The notes beneath the pieces are model-generated. The model was not told the DNA's origin and did no database searches. It was given only the letters and a program-made list of their open reading frames with translations. This document shows positions 22,859-35,295 of a DNA stretch of 64,000 nt, piece after piece. This DNA is from Macrophomina tecta (lineage: Eukaryota > Ascomycota > Dothideomycetes > Botryosphaeriales > Botryosphaeriaceae), in assembly GCA_024180945.1 (NCBI GenBank), contig JAKSGN010000035.1:1860001-1924000 (forward strand), in the 5' to 3' direction. The number at the start of each line of letters is the position of its first letter. Position 1 is the stretch's first letter. A program made the position numbers and the translations under genes.

Positions 22859-25800
22859 CTAACCCCTACGCGAAGAGAAAGCGCCGGGCCTGTACTTGCC
22901 ATCGGAGGCGCCGCCAGACGGACGAGGGGGAGGCGGAGCATCAGCAGAGGAGTCACGCTCCCGATTCTCGCCACGGAGGTGCGGCGGCCGGTAACCACCA
23001 CCCGACGGAGGCGCCGGGCTGCCAGACGAGGGGGAGCCGCGTGCAGCAGGAGGCTGCCAGCGACCGCTGGGAGGTCCAGCAGGAGACTCCGTTCTCGACA
23101 AGCCCTCGCGACCACGGGAGCCGCTGCCCTCGCGCTCGCGCCAAGAAGAAGCACCGCCTTCTCCCCGGAGAGCAGGCGGGACATACCCACTCCGCCTGGG
23201 AGGTTCCGCCTCAGCTGCGGCAGGGACGGCCTCCGGGGCAGGGGCGGCGCCACCGGAAGCAGCCTTTGCAGCCTCGCGCTCGCGCCATGACGGCTTGTTG
23301 CCGCTGAGGGCGAGACGAGGCGGACCGCCTGCGGCGCGCTCTTCAACAGCCGGCGGAGGCGCAATGCGGCCTTCCTTCTTGGCTTGCAGCTTCGCTTCGA
23401 TTTCGGCCTCGCGGGCACGCTGCTTGGCAGCTGCTTCGTCCAATCTCCTAGACGGTAGTTAGAATCATTTGCTTTCTGTACGAAGTTGGGGTTCACTGAC
23501 TTGCGCTCCTCTTCCCGCTTCTGCTTCTCTTCCAGAAGCTTTTGCCTTCTCTCCTCCTCCGCTCTCTGCCGGGCCTCTTCCTCGGCCTGCATCCTCTCCT
23601 CCTCTTCCCGACGCCTCCTCTCTTCTTCCTCTCTCTCGCGGCGTTCCCGAGCCCGGCGCTCGCGAACCTCCTTGACACGTGCCTGCATTTTCTGTTGAAG
23701 CTCCCGCTCGGCCGCCTTCCTGCGTTTGTCGAACTCGGCCTTCCTCTGCTCCTGGATCTGGTTGCGGTACTTTTCGTAGACAGGCACGAGACGGCTCAGA
23801 CGATGCTTCAGAGAGACCTCCTCCTCATGCTTCTCCTTAGCCTCCTTCAGAGTATCCGCCTTGGCTTTTTCGTAGGCCGCCAAATCCTTCTTGCGCTGCT
23901 CCTCGTAGTCCTCGCTAAGATGCTTGACCTCCTCACGACGGTAAGCACGTTCCAGATGGTCAATGCGCTTGCCCGTGATGCGCAGCTTCTCACCAATCTC
24001 GTTCTTCTCCTTCTCAAGGGCGGCAAGCTTCATGGCACGGATGCGGCCCGAGTCGAGCTCGTCAATGTTGAGATTATCGAGATCAAGATCAACACCCTTG
24101 ACGCCGGTCTTGAGCTCGTTCAGCTGCCTCTCGATTTCCTCACGCTTGACGCGCTCCTGCTCGGCCTTGAGACGTGCCATTTCACGGGCCTTCTTTTCCT
24201 CAGCCAGCCTCTGCGCCTCGGCGGCAGCGGCCTGCTGCTGAGCAACCCTACGCTTAGTGGCCTCATCCTTTTCCTTCTGTGCAAGCGCACTCGCAGCAGT
24301 CTGCTTCTTGCGCTCGATGATCTCCCTTCGGGCAAGGGCTTCCTGGTGCTCTTGCTCAGCACCAGCAGCTGCTCTAGCTTGAGCAGCAGCCTTGGCTTTC
24401 TGACGTTCTTCGTTGAAGGTGGGATCGACATATTGGCAGGTGATGTACAACGACTTAGCGAGACGAGTAAGTTGGGAACGGACGATCTCGGCAGGTGTGC
24501 TCTGCAGACGCTGGACGGAACCAGCCTCTGTCTCAGCAGAACCAGCAGCAGAGCCGGGATGAAGAGCCTTGGCAGAAGAGAAAACATCCGAGTCGAAGGT
24601 GAGGACACCAGAGGAATGGTCAATGCGAATAGCAAGGTCACCCTTCTTGCAGCCATTCATGATGAACTTCTCAATGGTATCAGAGCTGACCTGGAAGGGC
24701 TCAGGGAACTGGGCGAGGTTCAGGACGAACTTGAGGTCCACAGACTCGTAAACCTGCGACAGCTGCTGGAATAGACGGGTGAGAATGACCTGCTGGAGAG
24801 GCAGGACGTACTTCTGCATGTCGGGATCCGAACCAATCTGAGCGAGAATAGGCGAAATCTTTTGGCAAATCGACAGAGGGTGGAAGTCGACCTCGAGGAT
24901 GTTGTACAGGTCCTTAATCTCTGGCCTGGCCCTCTTAAGCAGGCCCTTGTTCAAAGCATCCTTGAAGAGAGAAGCACGGGTCGGAGCAGTCGACATGCCA
25001 AGCAGATTAGTCAGACGAGAGTTCTTGTTCTTCCTCGCCTCATCAACGTCAACCAGGGCACCGCGAGAGCGGGAGGTGCTAATGACAGGGATGGACAAAG
25101 CTGAAAGCAGGACAAAAGAAGCAGCTTTGGTCATGTCAGACTCAGTAACGGCCGGGTTGTCCTTCTTGGGGCTCTGGCCAGAAGCAACAGCTGCAGCAGA
25201 AACGCGCATAAGGTTGTAGTAACGGCTCCAGGCGGCAGCGTGAAAGAGGTAGTTCTCGCTGACAAGGAAAATCCGGGTGAGCTTCTCGAAGTAGTTGGCC
25301 ATCATGATGTTTTTAGCGGGACGCTTGCTAAGACTGAGGAGAGTGTGAATGTCCTCGACACTACGGAACGCCTCCTGCCAGAGCTCGAGTTCGACGGCAA
25401 CGTTCAGCTGCTGGAAACGGGTATCCAAGTGGCGCTGAAGGGTATCCGGATCACTGAGGTTAATGGCGTGCATTTGTGAAGAAAACTTGGCGGCACTTTG
25501 AAGGTGGTTCCTCAGAAGCTCGCAGAGCCTCCTGAACTCGGTCTTCCTGGCGTACTTGGAGCAGAACTGGAAGGCCTGGTGGGCCGTCTGCTGGTACATA
25601 ACCTCCAAGCGGGCATTGTTCTTGAAGATGTCCAGGACGGTACGGTAAGTCTCCCACAAGAATTTGAGCCAGGGCGTGACGATAGCCCGGTCGGTACGGT
25701 CCTTAGACTGCTCACCGGATACGGTAGAGAGCAGGATGGACTCGGGGGTCTCGGAGGCTTCCAGATCGTCGATATTCTGGGTGGTGGCACTCTCCAGGGT

Positions 25801-26311
25801 TGATTGAACCTCGTCAGCCTTGGCCTGGGCCTCGGTGACCTTCTTCTCGGCAAGCTCGATGAACCTCTTGAAGACCAGCTGTTCCGACAATATTAGTCCT
25901 TGCCCCGCATTGTTATGTGAAAGTATGTGCGTACCTCGATGGTGCCGATGTTAGTGTTCTGAGCAGTGTTCTTGTACTGGTAGAGACCATCTTTCGCCGT
26001 CTTGCCCTTCCTAAGATCCACTGCCAGCTCGACAAACTGTATCATCATCGGCTCGAGGGAGGCGATAGGGCTGTTGCGGGTGCGCTTAGAGACGACATGT
26101 TCGTGGAGGAGGGCCAGCGCGGCCTGCTGCTGGCCGACGCCGATGAGCTCCTGAGCACGCTGTAGAGGGGAGATATGTTAGCGGTTGTGAAGGTCGGAGG
26201 CCAGCGCATGGACATGGGGCGCGGTGACGCGAGGCAGGTCGGCGCACAAAGCGCACAGAAAGCACTTGCCTTGAGCACATTTTCTGGCCTGCTATGGGGT
26301 GGCGGCGGCAT
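22859..26311 (-). CDS. TIF32: Eukaryotic translation initiation factor 3 subunit A
   Basis: Exons 26311-26270, 26159-25935, 25878-23501 and 23447-22859 give 1077 residues, usual for fungal eIF3a. It is the scaffold of eIF3, which binds the 40S subunit and recruits mRNA and other factors. The N-terminus [14 protein letters not shown] joins [21 protein letters not shown], a hallmark start of this family. The helical/PCI region covers about residues 15-500, and a long charged coiled coil (KKRE/EERR-rich, about 530-860) follows. The C-terminus is low-complexity Pro/Gly/Arg/Ser with YVPPALRG and YRPPHLRG repeats. The first intron has a GC donor (AAG/GCAAGT) and a normal CTACAG acceptor; the other introns are GT-AG. 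The third intron has a clear TTCTAAC branch site. It is divergent from the G-gamma gene, 1.5 kb away. Confidence 0.95.
26164..26269 (-). other. GC-AG intron of eIF3a (approximate bounds)
   Basis: The first intron begins GCAAGT after AAG and ends CTACAG, joining ENVLK to RAQELIG as family conservation requires; the splice falls at 26269 to 26160. No GT alternative nearby keeps the frame without adding or losing conserved residues. GCAAGT with AG before it is the usual consensus of genuine GC-AG introns. Confidence 0.8.
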
Positions 26312-27844
26312 GATGGGCAAGCTATTTCGCTATGAGCGTCTGGCTGGTGCTTGCTGCGTGGAGTCCGGTCGCGAGCAGCCAGAGCGTCGCTTGGTTGCAG
26401 GCAAAAAGCGCGTGTGGTGGAGTTTGGTGTGAGGGCGGATTTCTGCCATCAGAGCCGAGGAGATAATCCGGCCGGCTGGGCTTGGCGAACGGCGCGCAGG
26501 AGTAGCAGCACTGCAAGCTAGTCACAGGTCACAGCAAGGCTGCAGTGAGTGAATCATCAGCCAGCCCTTGCTCGCAGCGCAGCAGCGCAGCAGCCTGTCT
26601 GAGACGCTGGGTGGGCAGCAGTCAACGGCATACTCGTGGGCGTCGCAGCTGCTCGTGCTGGGGTGTGCCTTTGCAGTCGCCCATACGTGTAGGTAAGGCG
26701 TAAGTTGCATGTAGTACCCGCCCGTCAGTGCACTCGACGTGCGGACTCTGGCAGAGTCATTGGAAGTTATCCCCGGTTCAGCTTTGAGTCTACGCAACAA
26801 TCGCTTCGAATGCGTCGCAAGAGCACCTGCGCGGGCGGGAAGCGGTCGCCCGCCATGGCACCACCAACGCTAGCGGCCGCCGCAGCGGGAGCAGCAATAC
26901 CTGGACCAGCCCCCATTAGAGCACCTACGAAGCTGACTGGCGGCCGCGTTCGGAAAAGATATGTTTCAAGCGTTCGGCGCACTGTTGCGAGCGCACACTG
27001 CAGAGAACACGTACAGACATGGAGCAGTCGTGCGGTCGTAAACATGCAGGAAAACGAGATCGCAGGCCGCTTCAACTCCTCATGAACAGAACCAGTGTTG
27101 GGAGCACACACTCTGAAGGGTTGGTCGGCTGCTAGCCTGTTTGCTCCCGCACAGCCCAACAGCGCGCAGCGTTCCCTGCTGAGACAGACGCCTTGACACA
27201 AGAACTCCCCTCCGCTCCTGGTGGTGGCGTCAGATCTCGGACTGAGTGATGATCGCTTCTGGGATCCAGCTGCGTCGGGTCAGCTTCCGCAGACACTTAG
27301 GGTAACGTTGTGGAGTGGTGGAGGGCGTCGCCAGCAGCTCCTTGGGCGCCAATAATGGCTGGCAGAGGGATCTTCGGAGGCCGGACGTAGTCTCCACTAG
27401 TGCACTAGGCCCGGTCGGGATCGGTTCTCGCGCTTTGGCCACCAGACCGAAGGGCCTCCCCTTGCGAGCCTCTCCTTTGCAAGAGCTCCAGCAGCCGGGA
27501 CTCACGATCAACCACTGAACCATTGTGCGCTCCCGCCCGCAATCGCTCGCCCCCGCGGCTCCGTCCATCTCAGTTCCCTCACGCTCCCTCCTCGCCCTCC
27601 TCACCATCGCCGCTCCTTCCATCTCCTCCGCCGACCCGCGCGAGTCCGCGACTGCCCCGAGACAACGCGGCTAGAGGGCTGGCCACTCTTCGTCGCCCAC
27701 CCTGCGCACGCAGGTACGTCGCACCATCTTGCATCGCCCCCAATGCCAATGCTCACCCGCCACAGACGCTCAACTCTCGCGACTCCGTTTCACGCTGTTC
27801 GACGACCACTGGCGCGCTAATACCGTTCATCGACCCCGGCGAAC
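26312..27844. promoter_or_regulatory. Divergent promoter of eIF3a and G-gamma
   Basis: 1.5 kb between two divergent start codons. Open frames within it (for example plus 26705-27085) lack codon bias. The segment 27520-27840 is C/T-rich and looks like the G-gamma 5' leader, with a possible leader intron donor (GCAG/GTACGT) near 27713. No specific binding site is assigned. Confidence 0.4.
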
Positions 27845-28245
27845 ATGATGTCTACCCCATACGAGGCTCGTAATGTTGGTGATGGCAAGTCGAAGAAGCA
27901 GAGCATGGCTGAGCTCAAGCTGAGGCGGTTGACGGAGTTGAACACGAGGCTGAAGGAGGATCTCAACCGCTCCCGGATACCTGTGTCGGAGGCTGCGATG
28001 GAGTAAGTTGCGCGGTCGCTTAGGTTCGTGTCGCGCCGTCCGCTAACTGACGGTCGCCAGCTTGATCAACTTCACGGATAAGGAGCCCAAGGATTTCATG
28101 GTGCCATCGAGATGGGGAACGGTATGCGCTCGCACCACCGCCATACGTTTTCCGAAGAGCGCGGGCTAACAACTGCTGCCAGGTCGACAAACGTGATGAC
28201 CCGTATGCGCCACAACAATCAAACGGCTGCTGCATCGTTATGTAG
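27845..28245 (+). CDS. Heterotrimeric G-protein gamma subunit
   Basis: Exons 27845-28002, 28061-28121 and 28183-28245 give 93 residues (92 if the second Met at 27848 is used). Fungal G-gamma pairs with G-beta and anchors it at the plasma membrane to signal in mating, conidiation and virulence pathways. Seen in the sequence are EARNVGDGKSKKQSMAELKLRRLTELN (the N-terminal coiled helix), the DFMVPSRWGTVDKRDDPYAPQ block typical of ascomycete G-gamma, and the C-terminus GCCIVM. The last four (CIVM) form a CAAX box for farnesylation, with a preceding Cys for palmitoylation. All introns are GT-AG with agreeing phases (2, 0). The gene is too finely split to appear as one open frame. Confidence 0.94.
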
Positions 28246-31101
28246 CGAAGACAACGAAGACAACTCATACCCCTCCAATTCCCTTCTTATCCGACGGCGT
28301 TTTCAAGAGTTTTTCGATTCACGGCACTTCGCTTCTTCTCGGTTAATAAACTCCCAAGCATGGGCGCCGACTGCTGGGTCTTTCGAATAGGGTCCAGTAC
28401 TTTTACCGATATCTCTGTATCCCGAAAGACGGTTGTATATTAGGATTGGCAAGTCTTTTGCAGCTGGCTATCTCAGGTGTAGCGCAGGAGGAATGGCGGC
28501 GGCGGCGGCGGCTCTGGTTTAAAAGTGATGAAAAGACCTTTCTCTTTGCTGCAGCTCAGCTTCCCTCCGTCTGCACTGTCTTTCGTGCTAATACTTCAAA
28601 AACGACTATCACATCACTACGCTTTTTCGCCCTCTTCTCAGTCTTTCTTGGTGACAGCTCGGCAGCAGTGGCGGTGAACCGTACAGCGGCATCCTTGCCC
28701 CGGCTCTCAACCCCCGAAGGCCAAACTCAAATAATGAGGCTGGCTGTGTGGCGCGCATCGCGGCCTGCTGTTTTCAGCGAAGGCAGCGTCCCATCTGCCA
28801 TGCACGTGACGCATAGACTAGCAAATTGCGCATTTCCACCGGCTGCAAGGGGAGCAACAGTCGAGTACGCCATTCCAGGTTTCAGAAGCATGGCGCACGT
28901 TATCTCAGGGCCGCCGCGCGCGGCAGAATAGCAGACGACAGCCGACAAAGGCTGTCGCATTCTCGAGTTCAGGCCAACCCGCAGGGCAGACCGCCCGCGC
29001 CGCTGAATGCAGAAGAAAAGACGCGATGCCTTGCGGGCTTGCACTTGGCTGGCTTGAGGCTAGGAGCATAGTAGCCCGGGTTAGTGGAAGGCTTGCTGGT
29101 GTCGAGCGAGGGGCGGTGGCCTGCCGCTTGAGACGGACCGTGCGAGCGAGACCCGCAGCTCGCCTGCTGGGATCCTGGACAGGGGAAGACCCATCCAAGC
29201 AACAAGCCCCAGCGAGGACGGGATGCACGTCCAACAGAAAATTTATCCGGCTGGGTGGACAGCCGACCGGCAGACGAGCCCTCGCCGCGGGACTGGCTCG
29301 CTCGCGCGCTCGAACTTTCTTCAACTCCCGCTCTCCTCCAACCTCGGGACGGTGTCGGGCAGATGGTGTTGAGGACGCGTCCGGCGAACTGGCTGGCGCT
29401 ACGGGGCTCATCGACAGGATTTAATCTCCCCTTCGCCAGTGTTAGCGTAGCCTGCGGCGCGCGACGCAGGAAAGGCTCGCAAGCGAACGCAACTTGGAAC
29501 TGCTGCGCGTCGGAAAAGGGCGAAAGCGCGCAGAGCCGCGGTTCCTTTGAATTTTCTTGACCTGTGCAAATCTCTTTTCTGCCTGGAATTTGGACGCGAT
29601 GCCTGCCCGATATCGACATATCGTCCACATTAATAGCAATTTCACCCGCAAGGCCGCGCCGATCCCCAGCGGCCGGCCGGCCGCTCGAGAACCGCCCGAT
29701 GCTGGACTGCTGACTTCTTGTCGCAGGGTTGGCTTGACCAACATGACTACTCCGCCGCTACCTTCGTATAAAAATTTGAGTAGGTTTTCCAAGCGTGCAA
29801 GAGCATTGCAGCTCGCGTGGGCTCCAGCGGCCGGTGAATAACGGTGAGCAGGGCGGCTGCGTGTCAACGAAGTCCACTCCCCGAGGCGAAGAGGGTCGGT
29901 CTGCGCTGTTGGCAGAGTTCTTCTATTGGAAGTATTTATTCTATATCACCGTCAACGGTCTGTCCAGACTGCCAGTGCCCTATGCGTCACGTTTGTCGGT
30001 GCGGGAAGGAAAAATAAAAACGATCTACGGCCTCTGAAGATGTACGTTTCTAGCGCCCTGGCTTGAGGCCTGGCGCAGTAACGAAGAGATTGCAAACCAG
30101 GTGACGATATTCGTCAACACTCGGCGCAAGCCAATGCTTGATCAGGCCGCGAGGAGAACAATAGACAACGTCAAGAGCGCAATGGTAAGACATGCTTTGC
30201 TCCCGAGGTCGTCATGACTAGGTAGCCGTCGTAGGGCTGGGTCACACTTCAGCAGCATAAGGGTACGTCTGACGGAGCGAATGACAGCTGGCCGCGGGAT
30301 GGAGGCAGCGGCGCGCGGCATGCCGTCTCTGGCACAGCCGTCGCATGGAGGGACTAAGCACGCCGCGGCATCATTGTTCCCGGGCGGCCTGTACAGCAGA
30401 TTGGTGATTGGCAGTGCGATTCGGTGGAAGTCGGAGGCTAGAAGTGGATCACCTCTGCATTTTTTTTTTTTTTTTGCAACCACCATCAGCGCGCGTGCAG
30501 TGTGGCAGTGGTCCTTGCCCGCTGCCCAGCTGATCACAGCCCACCCGGAGCGTGGTGGCAGCGTAAGCACGGCGGGCATCTGCTGCGGCTCATCTTTTCG
30601 CGGGCTGCAGACCCACAACTCTATACTCACCTCACGACTCAAGAGCATATTGTCGAAGCTTCGAAGGGCCGAGAGCCGGACATGATAGCCCCCGCGGGCG
30701 AGTTCCTCCGTGGGCAGTAAAAATTCAAAGGGAAAAGCCGGCGGCGGAGAAGCACTCCAAGGGCCCTTTGGCCCCACGCTTGCGTGCAGCACCCACCGTC
30801 GCCTCGGGCACCCGGCCTCCAATTCGCTAGTCTTTTGCGCATCCTGGGGGCCACTTTTTTACTTACGTCCGCTCTCCTCGACCTCTCCGCTTCACAGGCT
30901 GCGCGCTGATTTCCTGACGGCGCTCCCAGCCAGCTCCCAGCGCCTGCCGTTACCGCGGCCGCGCCGATTCCAGCGCTGCGCGACTGCCGATGCTCGAGTC
31001 CCTCTAACGCAACCACCCCGCTCCCCAGCCAGCCCGCGTGGGGGTTCCGTGCTTCGTGCGACCTGTGCTCCTCCCCAGCCGACTTCACGCGTCTGGCCAA
31101 C
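28246..31101. other. 2.9-kb intergenic region; no gene accepted
   Basis: Several frames above 100 codons exist on both strands (for example minus 28969-29628 and minus 30142-30822), but they overlap one another, lack codon bias and show no domains. A T16 run lies at 30460-30475. CACGTGAC at 28804-28811 is an E-box. From about 30850 the sequence is C/T-rich and probably the bHLH gene leader. Confidence 0.45.
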
Positions 31102-33464
31102 ATGTCTCAATCCGCCCAGCACTCGCAGTGGTCGCAGCAGCTCGACAGCATGGCCGTGCAGCAGGACTTCGACAATCTGCTCGACTTTGGCGACATTGAC
31201 CTCGATATTCCTTTCTACGACTCCAACCACTCCCAGTCCGCCGACCACCAGCTCTCTGCCCTCGCCGACTCGCTCGACTCCCAGCATCTGCCCTCGTCCG
31301 GCGTCGTCCAGCCGCAGCACCACCAGGGCGATGGCCTCCGCTCGCGCCAACAGCAGCCGTTGCACTCGCCGAACAACATGCAGGATCCCGGGAACGACTT
31401 TTTTGATTTCACATTCCCAAACGCCTACGGCCACAGCCACCAGCCGGGCCATCAGCAGCAGAACTTCTCCGCACCCCCAGATCACTCCATGCAGCCGCGC
31501 GCATTCGTTCCACCTACGCCAAACAGCGTGGAAATGCATGGTGAACATGCGCGTTACCTGAATCCCAACGATCCACAGTCGCGCGCAATATACGAGCAGC
31601 GCTACCAACTGCGCAAAGAGGATGCGGTATGTCTTGGTTGTTTCTTTATCTTTTGGTAAAGTTTCGACGTTCTTTAGACACTAACCTCAGCAAAGGCAAA
31701 CTTTACTCCGCTGGGTACTCCAGCCGTCACCCCTCACGAGTCATCATTCCAAGTGCAGCCTGAATTCACCGTTCCAGGCGCTTACTTCAGTCCCCTAACC
31801 TCTCCAGCGCTAGACGCCCAGAACAGCCGCGGCGCGCATCAAGCCTACTTCTCTCAACCTCACACCGCCGATACATCCATGACAACATCGCCTATTGACT
31901 TGGACGTGGACATGGTGGGAGAGCAAGTACAGGAACCACTCCGAAAGCTGAGGAACAAGAAGAGTGGAACATCAACCAGATCATCTGCGCGTGTCAGGCA
32001 GTCTCCGATTGTAAAGGCCCAGAACCATAGCCACCGGAGGAAAGGGACCATGTCGGCGATTCCACCAAAAGAGGTCAGCGAACTATTGGAACAAGCGCAA
32101 CACTCTGGAGGACACTCGGGGCCCGCTTCTGCTGGTCTAGGAATTCCATCAAGCCGGGACGGCTCAGAGGGCGAATCAATATCTCCGGAACCCTTGTCAG
32201 AAGCGCTCATGGGACCACCACCTCGCCCTGCCTCAGTCACGGCATCTCCCTCAATACGGGCTATGGGCAGCGGTGGGCAATCTCAGCCCATGTCTGAAGC
32301 TCAGCAGATGTGCCCCGCCACGCCAGCCTCGCTTATGCGCCTGCAACCGTCCCCTCAAAATAGATCGCAGCCAAGTTCCAATTCTGGCACGCCTTCTTTC
32401 ATTCCCCAAAGCAGCACGCAACCCATCAACGATGACTTTGCTCTTCCAGAGCCAGCTGCATCGACCGCAGGTGCATCCCGCCCAGGCGTCTCAAGATCGG
32501 ACACAGCTATCCACGATGACCAGTCGACTCCGCGGTTGTCTGCACGCAAGACTCCAAAGCTTGGCCCTCTTAGCACTCCGTCTGGATCAGTTTTGCCCTC
32601 GGCAACAATCAGTCCATCCATTAGCGCTGTGGCATCGCCAAGCTCAGCTACAAGTACCAAGAAGTTTGAATTGAAACCTGCAGGACGAGCCGGCAAGAAG
32701 CGTGGCAGTGTCGGCTCAGCCTTGGTCAGTCCAGCGCTCCGCCCTAAAATTAGTCCTAGCATCAAGCCTCTGCTCCCCGAAGGGGGTAAGTATTCTGGAA
32801 AAAAAGTTTCAGACAGCTTCCCGCTAATCGCATCCTAGCAACAACTTCTGATGATACTCATGCATTGCTCCTTGCGTCTAAGTCGAATTATCAGCACATC
32901 TTGGAGGGTACCCATGTTCCTGGTGTTGTCTATCCGGAAGCTTTATCCACGAACTTGACATCAAAGCGCACGTCGCACAAGATTGCCGAGCAAGGACGTC
33001 GCAACCGTATAAACTTGGCCCTACAGGAGTTGCAATCGCTTATTCCGAGCCCCACGATCAAACCCAAAGATGCGAACACCAGTGGAACGCCAGCGAACAG
33101 TTCGAGTCCCGAGGATAGCCAGCAGAAGAAAGATGAAAAACAGAGCAGTAGCAAAGCCAGTACTGTGGAAAACGCCATTGAATACATCAGGCTGCTGAAG
33201 AAGAAAGACGAAGAAAGGGATCGGGAGATGATGAAGCAGAGAAAGGAGATTGAAGAGTTGCGCAAGAGGTTAGAGGGAGGTAGCATGGATATGGAGAAGA
33301 ACGGCGACTCCAATGAACGGGATGACGGTGTTTCAAAGAGGGATGGCGCCACTGACGTCGAAACTAATTCCGCCGACGATGAAAGGATGGATGTTGAGGC
33401 GGGACCTGAGGCGGGATCTGAGGCGGCGAAAGAAAAGCCTGCTGAGCAGGAAGCAGTCAAGTGA
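31102..33464 (+). CDS. bHLH transcription factor of the NUC-1/Pho4 phosphate-response type
   Basis: Exons 31102-31626, 31696-32785 and 32839-33464 give 746 residues. The bHLH domain begins near residue 580: HKIAEQGRRNRIN carries His585, Glu589 and Arg593, the three residues that read the CACGTG E-box. The loop between the helices is long and Ser/Lys-rich (about 50 residues), and helix 2 (STVENAIEYIRLLKKKDEE) runs into a leucine-poor coiled coil, as in Neurospora NUC-1 and yeast Pho4. The N-terminal 530 residues are a disordered Ser/Pro/Gln region with an acidic hydrophobic start (DNLLDFGDIDLDIPF), a likely activation motif. The expected role is to activate phosphatase and phosphate transporter genes in low phosphate, with nuclear entry controlled by phosphorylation. 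The intron 1 acceptor was chosen at CAAAG, not the nearer CTCAG, to keep frame. Confidence 0.88.
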
Positions 33465-34071
33465 GAGGATATTCGTGAGAGGGTATTTTGCTGTTATGTT
33501 TAGATGTTGATCATCTAAGACCAATCGTGCCTGCGAAAACTTTCTTATCAGAGAATTCGGCCATGGGCACCACGCCGAGATAACGCGGAAGCACATGCGG
33601 ATGTCTGCTGGCTGTCTGTTGGCGGGCTGGTCGATCCCTGATCACGATTCCGCTATACACGGAACACCCAGTCTGGCAGAAAATACCGGACACGCCGTCT
33701 CACACGTGGCTACGAGATAATATCTAATTTAGAAGCAGAGAACAAAGTGGAGCTTCGTGTTTTTGTCACATGGTGGTCTTCATTACAAAGCTTGTACCGA
33801 CTAGTCAACGATGTGTATTTTCCAATTCCTCATCGATTGAAGTCAAATGCAAGCAGGATCCTCGCATTTGGCAAGCTTCTAGTGGATGACATGTAGTTGT
33901 GACGATAATATCACACAGATCTCGGTGAAACAAATAACCGAAATATGGTTGCATCCAAAGATCGATGACGTACTCGTCTCGCATATCTTAGTGTTGGTGG
34001 CTCTCCGATTCGCCCAGAAGAGGTCTCTTCACTTTCTTCCCTTCCTCCCACGACCATGGCATTGACAAGCC
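33465..34071. other. Intergenic, about 600 bases; no gene seen
   Basis: A/T-richer than its flanks. It holds the bHLH 3' UTR and the sirtuin promoter. The sequence just before the sirtuin start is C/T-rich. Confidence 0.5.
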
Positions 34072-35295
34072 ATGCCCTTAATGCGCATCCCCTACACCGA
34101 TCCTCTCCCTTCGCCTCGAATCCTGCCCCCTAGCGCCTCCAGCCCGGCCGGCGCCATCCAAGCTCTCGCCGCCTTCCTCAACGCGCCACCCTCGCCGCAT
34201 CTTCGCCCGCCTCCCCTCTCCATTCTACCCGGCGCAGCCGTCCCTCGCCGCGACGCGCGCTCCACAATCCTTCTCACCGGCGCCGGCATCTCCGTAGCCA
34301 GTGGCCTGGCCGACTACCGCGGCACCAACGGCACATACACGCTCAACAAGACGTACCGGCCCATCTACTACAACGAGTTCGCCGCCAGCCACCGCGCGCG
34401 GAAGCGCTACTGGGCACGCAGCTTTCTCGGCTGGACGACGCTGCACGCCGCGCAGCCCAACACCTCGCACCACGCCGTGCGCGCCCTCGGCGAGCTCGGC
34501 GTCGTCCGCTCCGTCGTCACCCAGAACGTCGACTCGTTTCACCATGCCGCGCACCCGTCGCTGCCGACACTCGAGTTGCATGGCTATCTGCGCGCGTGCG
34601 TGTGCTTGACGTGCAGGAACGAGTATCCGCGCGATGCGTTCCAGGAGGAGCTCGCAAGGCTGAACCCCGCCTGGGCGGCGTTCTTGGCCGAGATGCTGGC
34701 AAGTGGCGCGCTGTCGACGGAGAATCCGGAGGAGAGGCGGCGCAGGGGGCTGAAGACGAATCCGGACGGCGATGTGGATGTGCCGAATGTAGATTATGGG
34801 ACGTTTAGGTATCCGGCCTGTCCGGTTTGCTTAGAGAAGGCGCGAGCGAACGCGGGGAGGGCGGGGCCGGTTACGCGTGTGGATGTGGATGGGGATGGGG
34901 CGTGGTTAGAGAGCTCAACGGCAGGGGTGCTGAAGCCAGCGGTTATTATGTTCGGGGAGAGTATACCGGGGTTGGTGAAGAGTAAGGCGGAGGAAGCCGT
35001 GGATGAGGCGGGGAGGTTGTTGGTGGTTGGGAGCAGTCTGGCAACTTATTCAGCGTGGAGGTTGGTGAAGAGGGCGAAAGAGCAGGGCATGCCTATTGGG
35101 ATTTTGAATATTGGCGGTGTGAGGGGTGAGAATGCCTTCTTTGAAGATGTGCCGATAGAAAACGATGGCAGGTGGGCGGTCAGGAGTGCTGAGCACTCGG
35201 ACGCTGTATTGCCAGGCTTGGTCGAGAGTATTAGAAAGTTGAGAGGAGTTGGTGAGTCTGGAAATTCTGGTGTGCAAGCTGCTGCTGCCGTGTAG
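34072..35295 (+). CDS. SIRT4-like NAD-dependent protein deacylase (sirtuin)
   Basis: An intronless 407-residue class II sirtuin. The NAD-binding GAGIS is at 70-74 and DYRGTNG follows; QNVD is at 151-154 and the catalytic His170 sits in ELHG. Two Cys pairs for zinc are present (C178/C181 and C250/C253), then VIMFGES and VVGSSLATYSAWR. A 60-residue insert between the Cys pairs is Arg- and Asp-rich. SIRT4-type enzymes are mitochondrial in animals; the N-terminus here (MPLMRIPYTDPLPSPRIL) is basic-poor and not a textbook presequence, so location is uncertain. Codon use switches from C-ending in the first half to G/T-ending after about 34600, which is worth noting. The downstream end is compositionally simple (AAAAV). 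Confidence 0.9.
   Translation: MPLMRIPYTDPLPSPRILPPSASSPAGAIQALAAFLNAPPSPHLRPPPLSILPGAAVPRRDARSTILLTGAGISVASGLADYRGTNGTYTLNKTYRPIYYNEFAASHRARKRYWARSFLGWTTLHAAQPNTSHHAVRALGELGVVRSVVTQNVDSFHHAAHPSLPTLELHGYLRACVCLTCRNEYPRDAFQEELARLNPAWAAFLAEMLASGALSTENPEERRRRGLKTNPDGDVDVPNVDYGTFRYPACPVCLEKARANAGRAGPVTRVDVDGDGAWLESSTAGVLKPAVIMFGESIPGLVKSKAEEAVDEAGRLLVVGSSLATYSAWRLVKRAKEQGMPIGILNIGGVRGENAFFEDVPIENDGRWAVRSAEHSDAVLPGLVESIRKLRGVGESGNSGVQAAAAV

Noticed and set aside
28969..29628. 219-codon minus frame and overlapping frames in 28.4-30.8 kb
   Set aside because: Mutually overlapping frames on both strands in GC-rich DNA; no bias, domains or splice logic.
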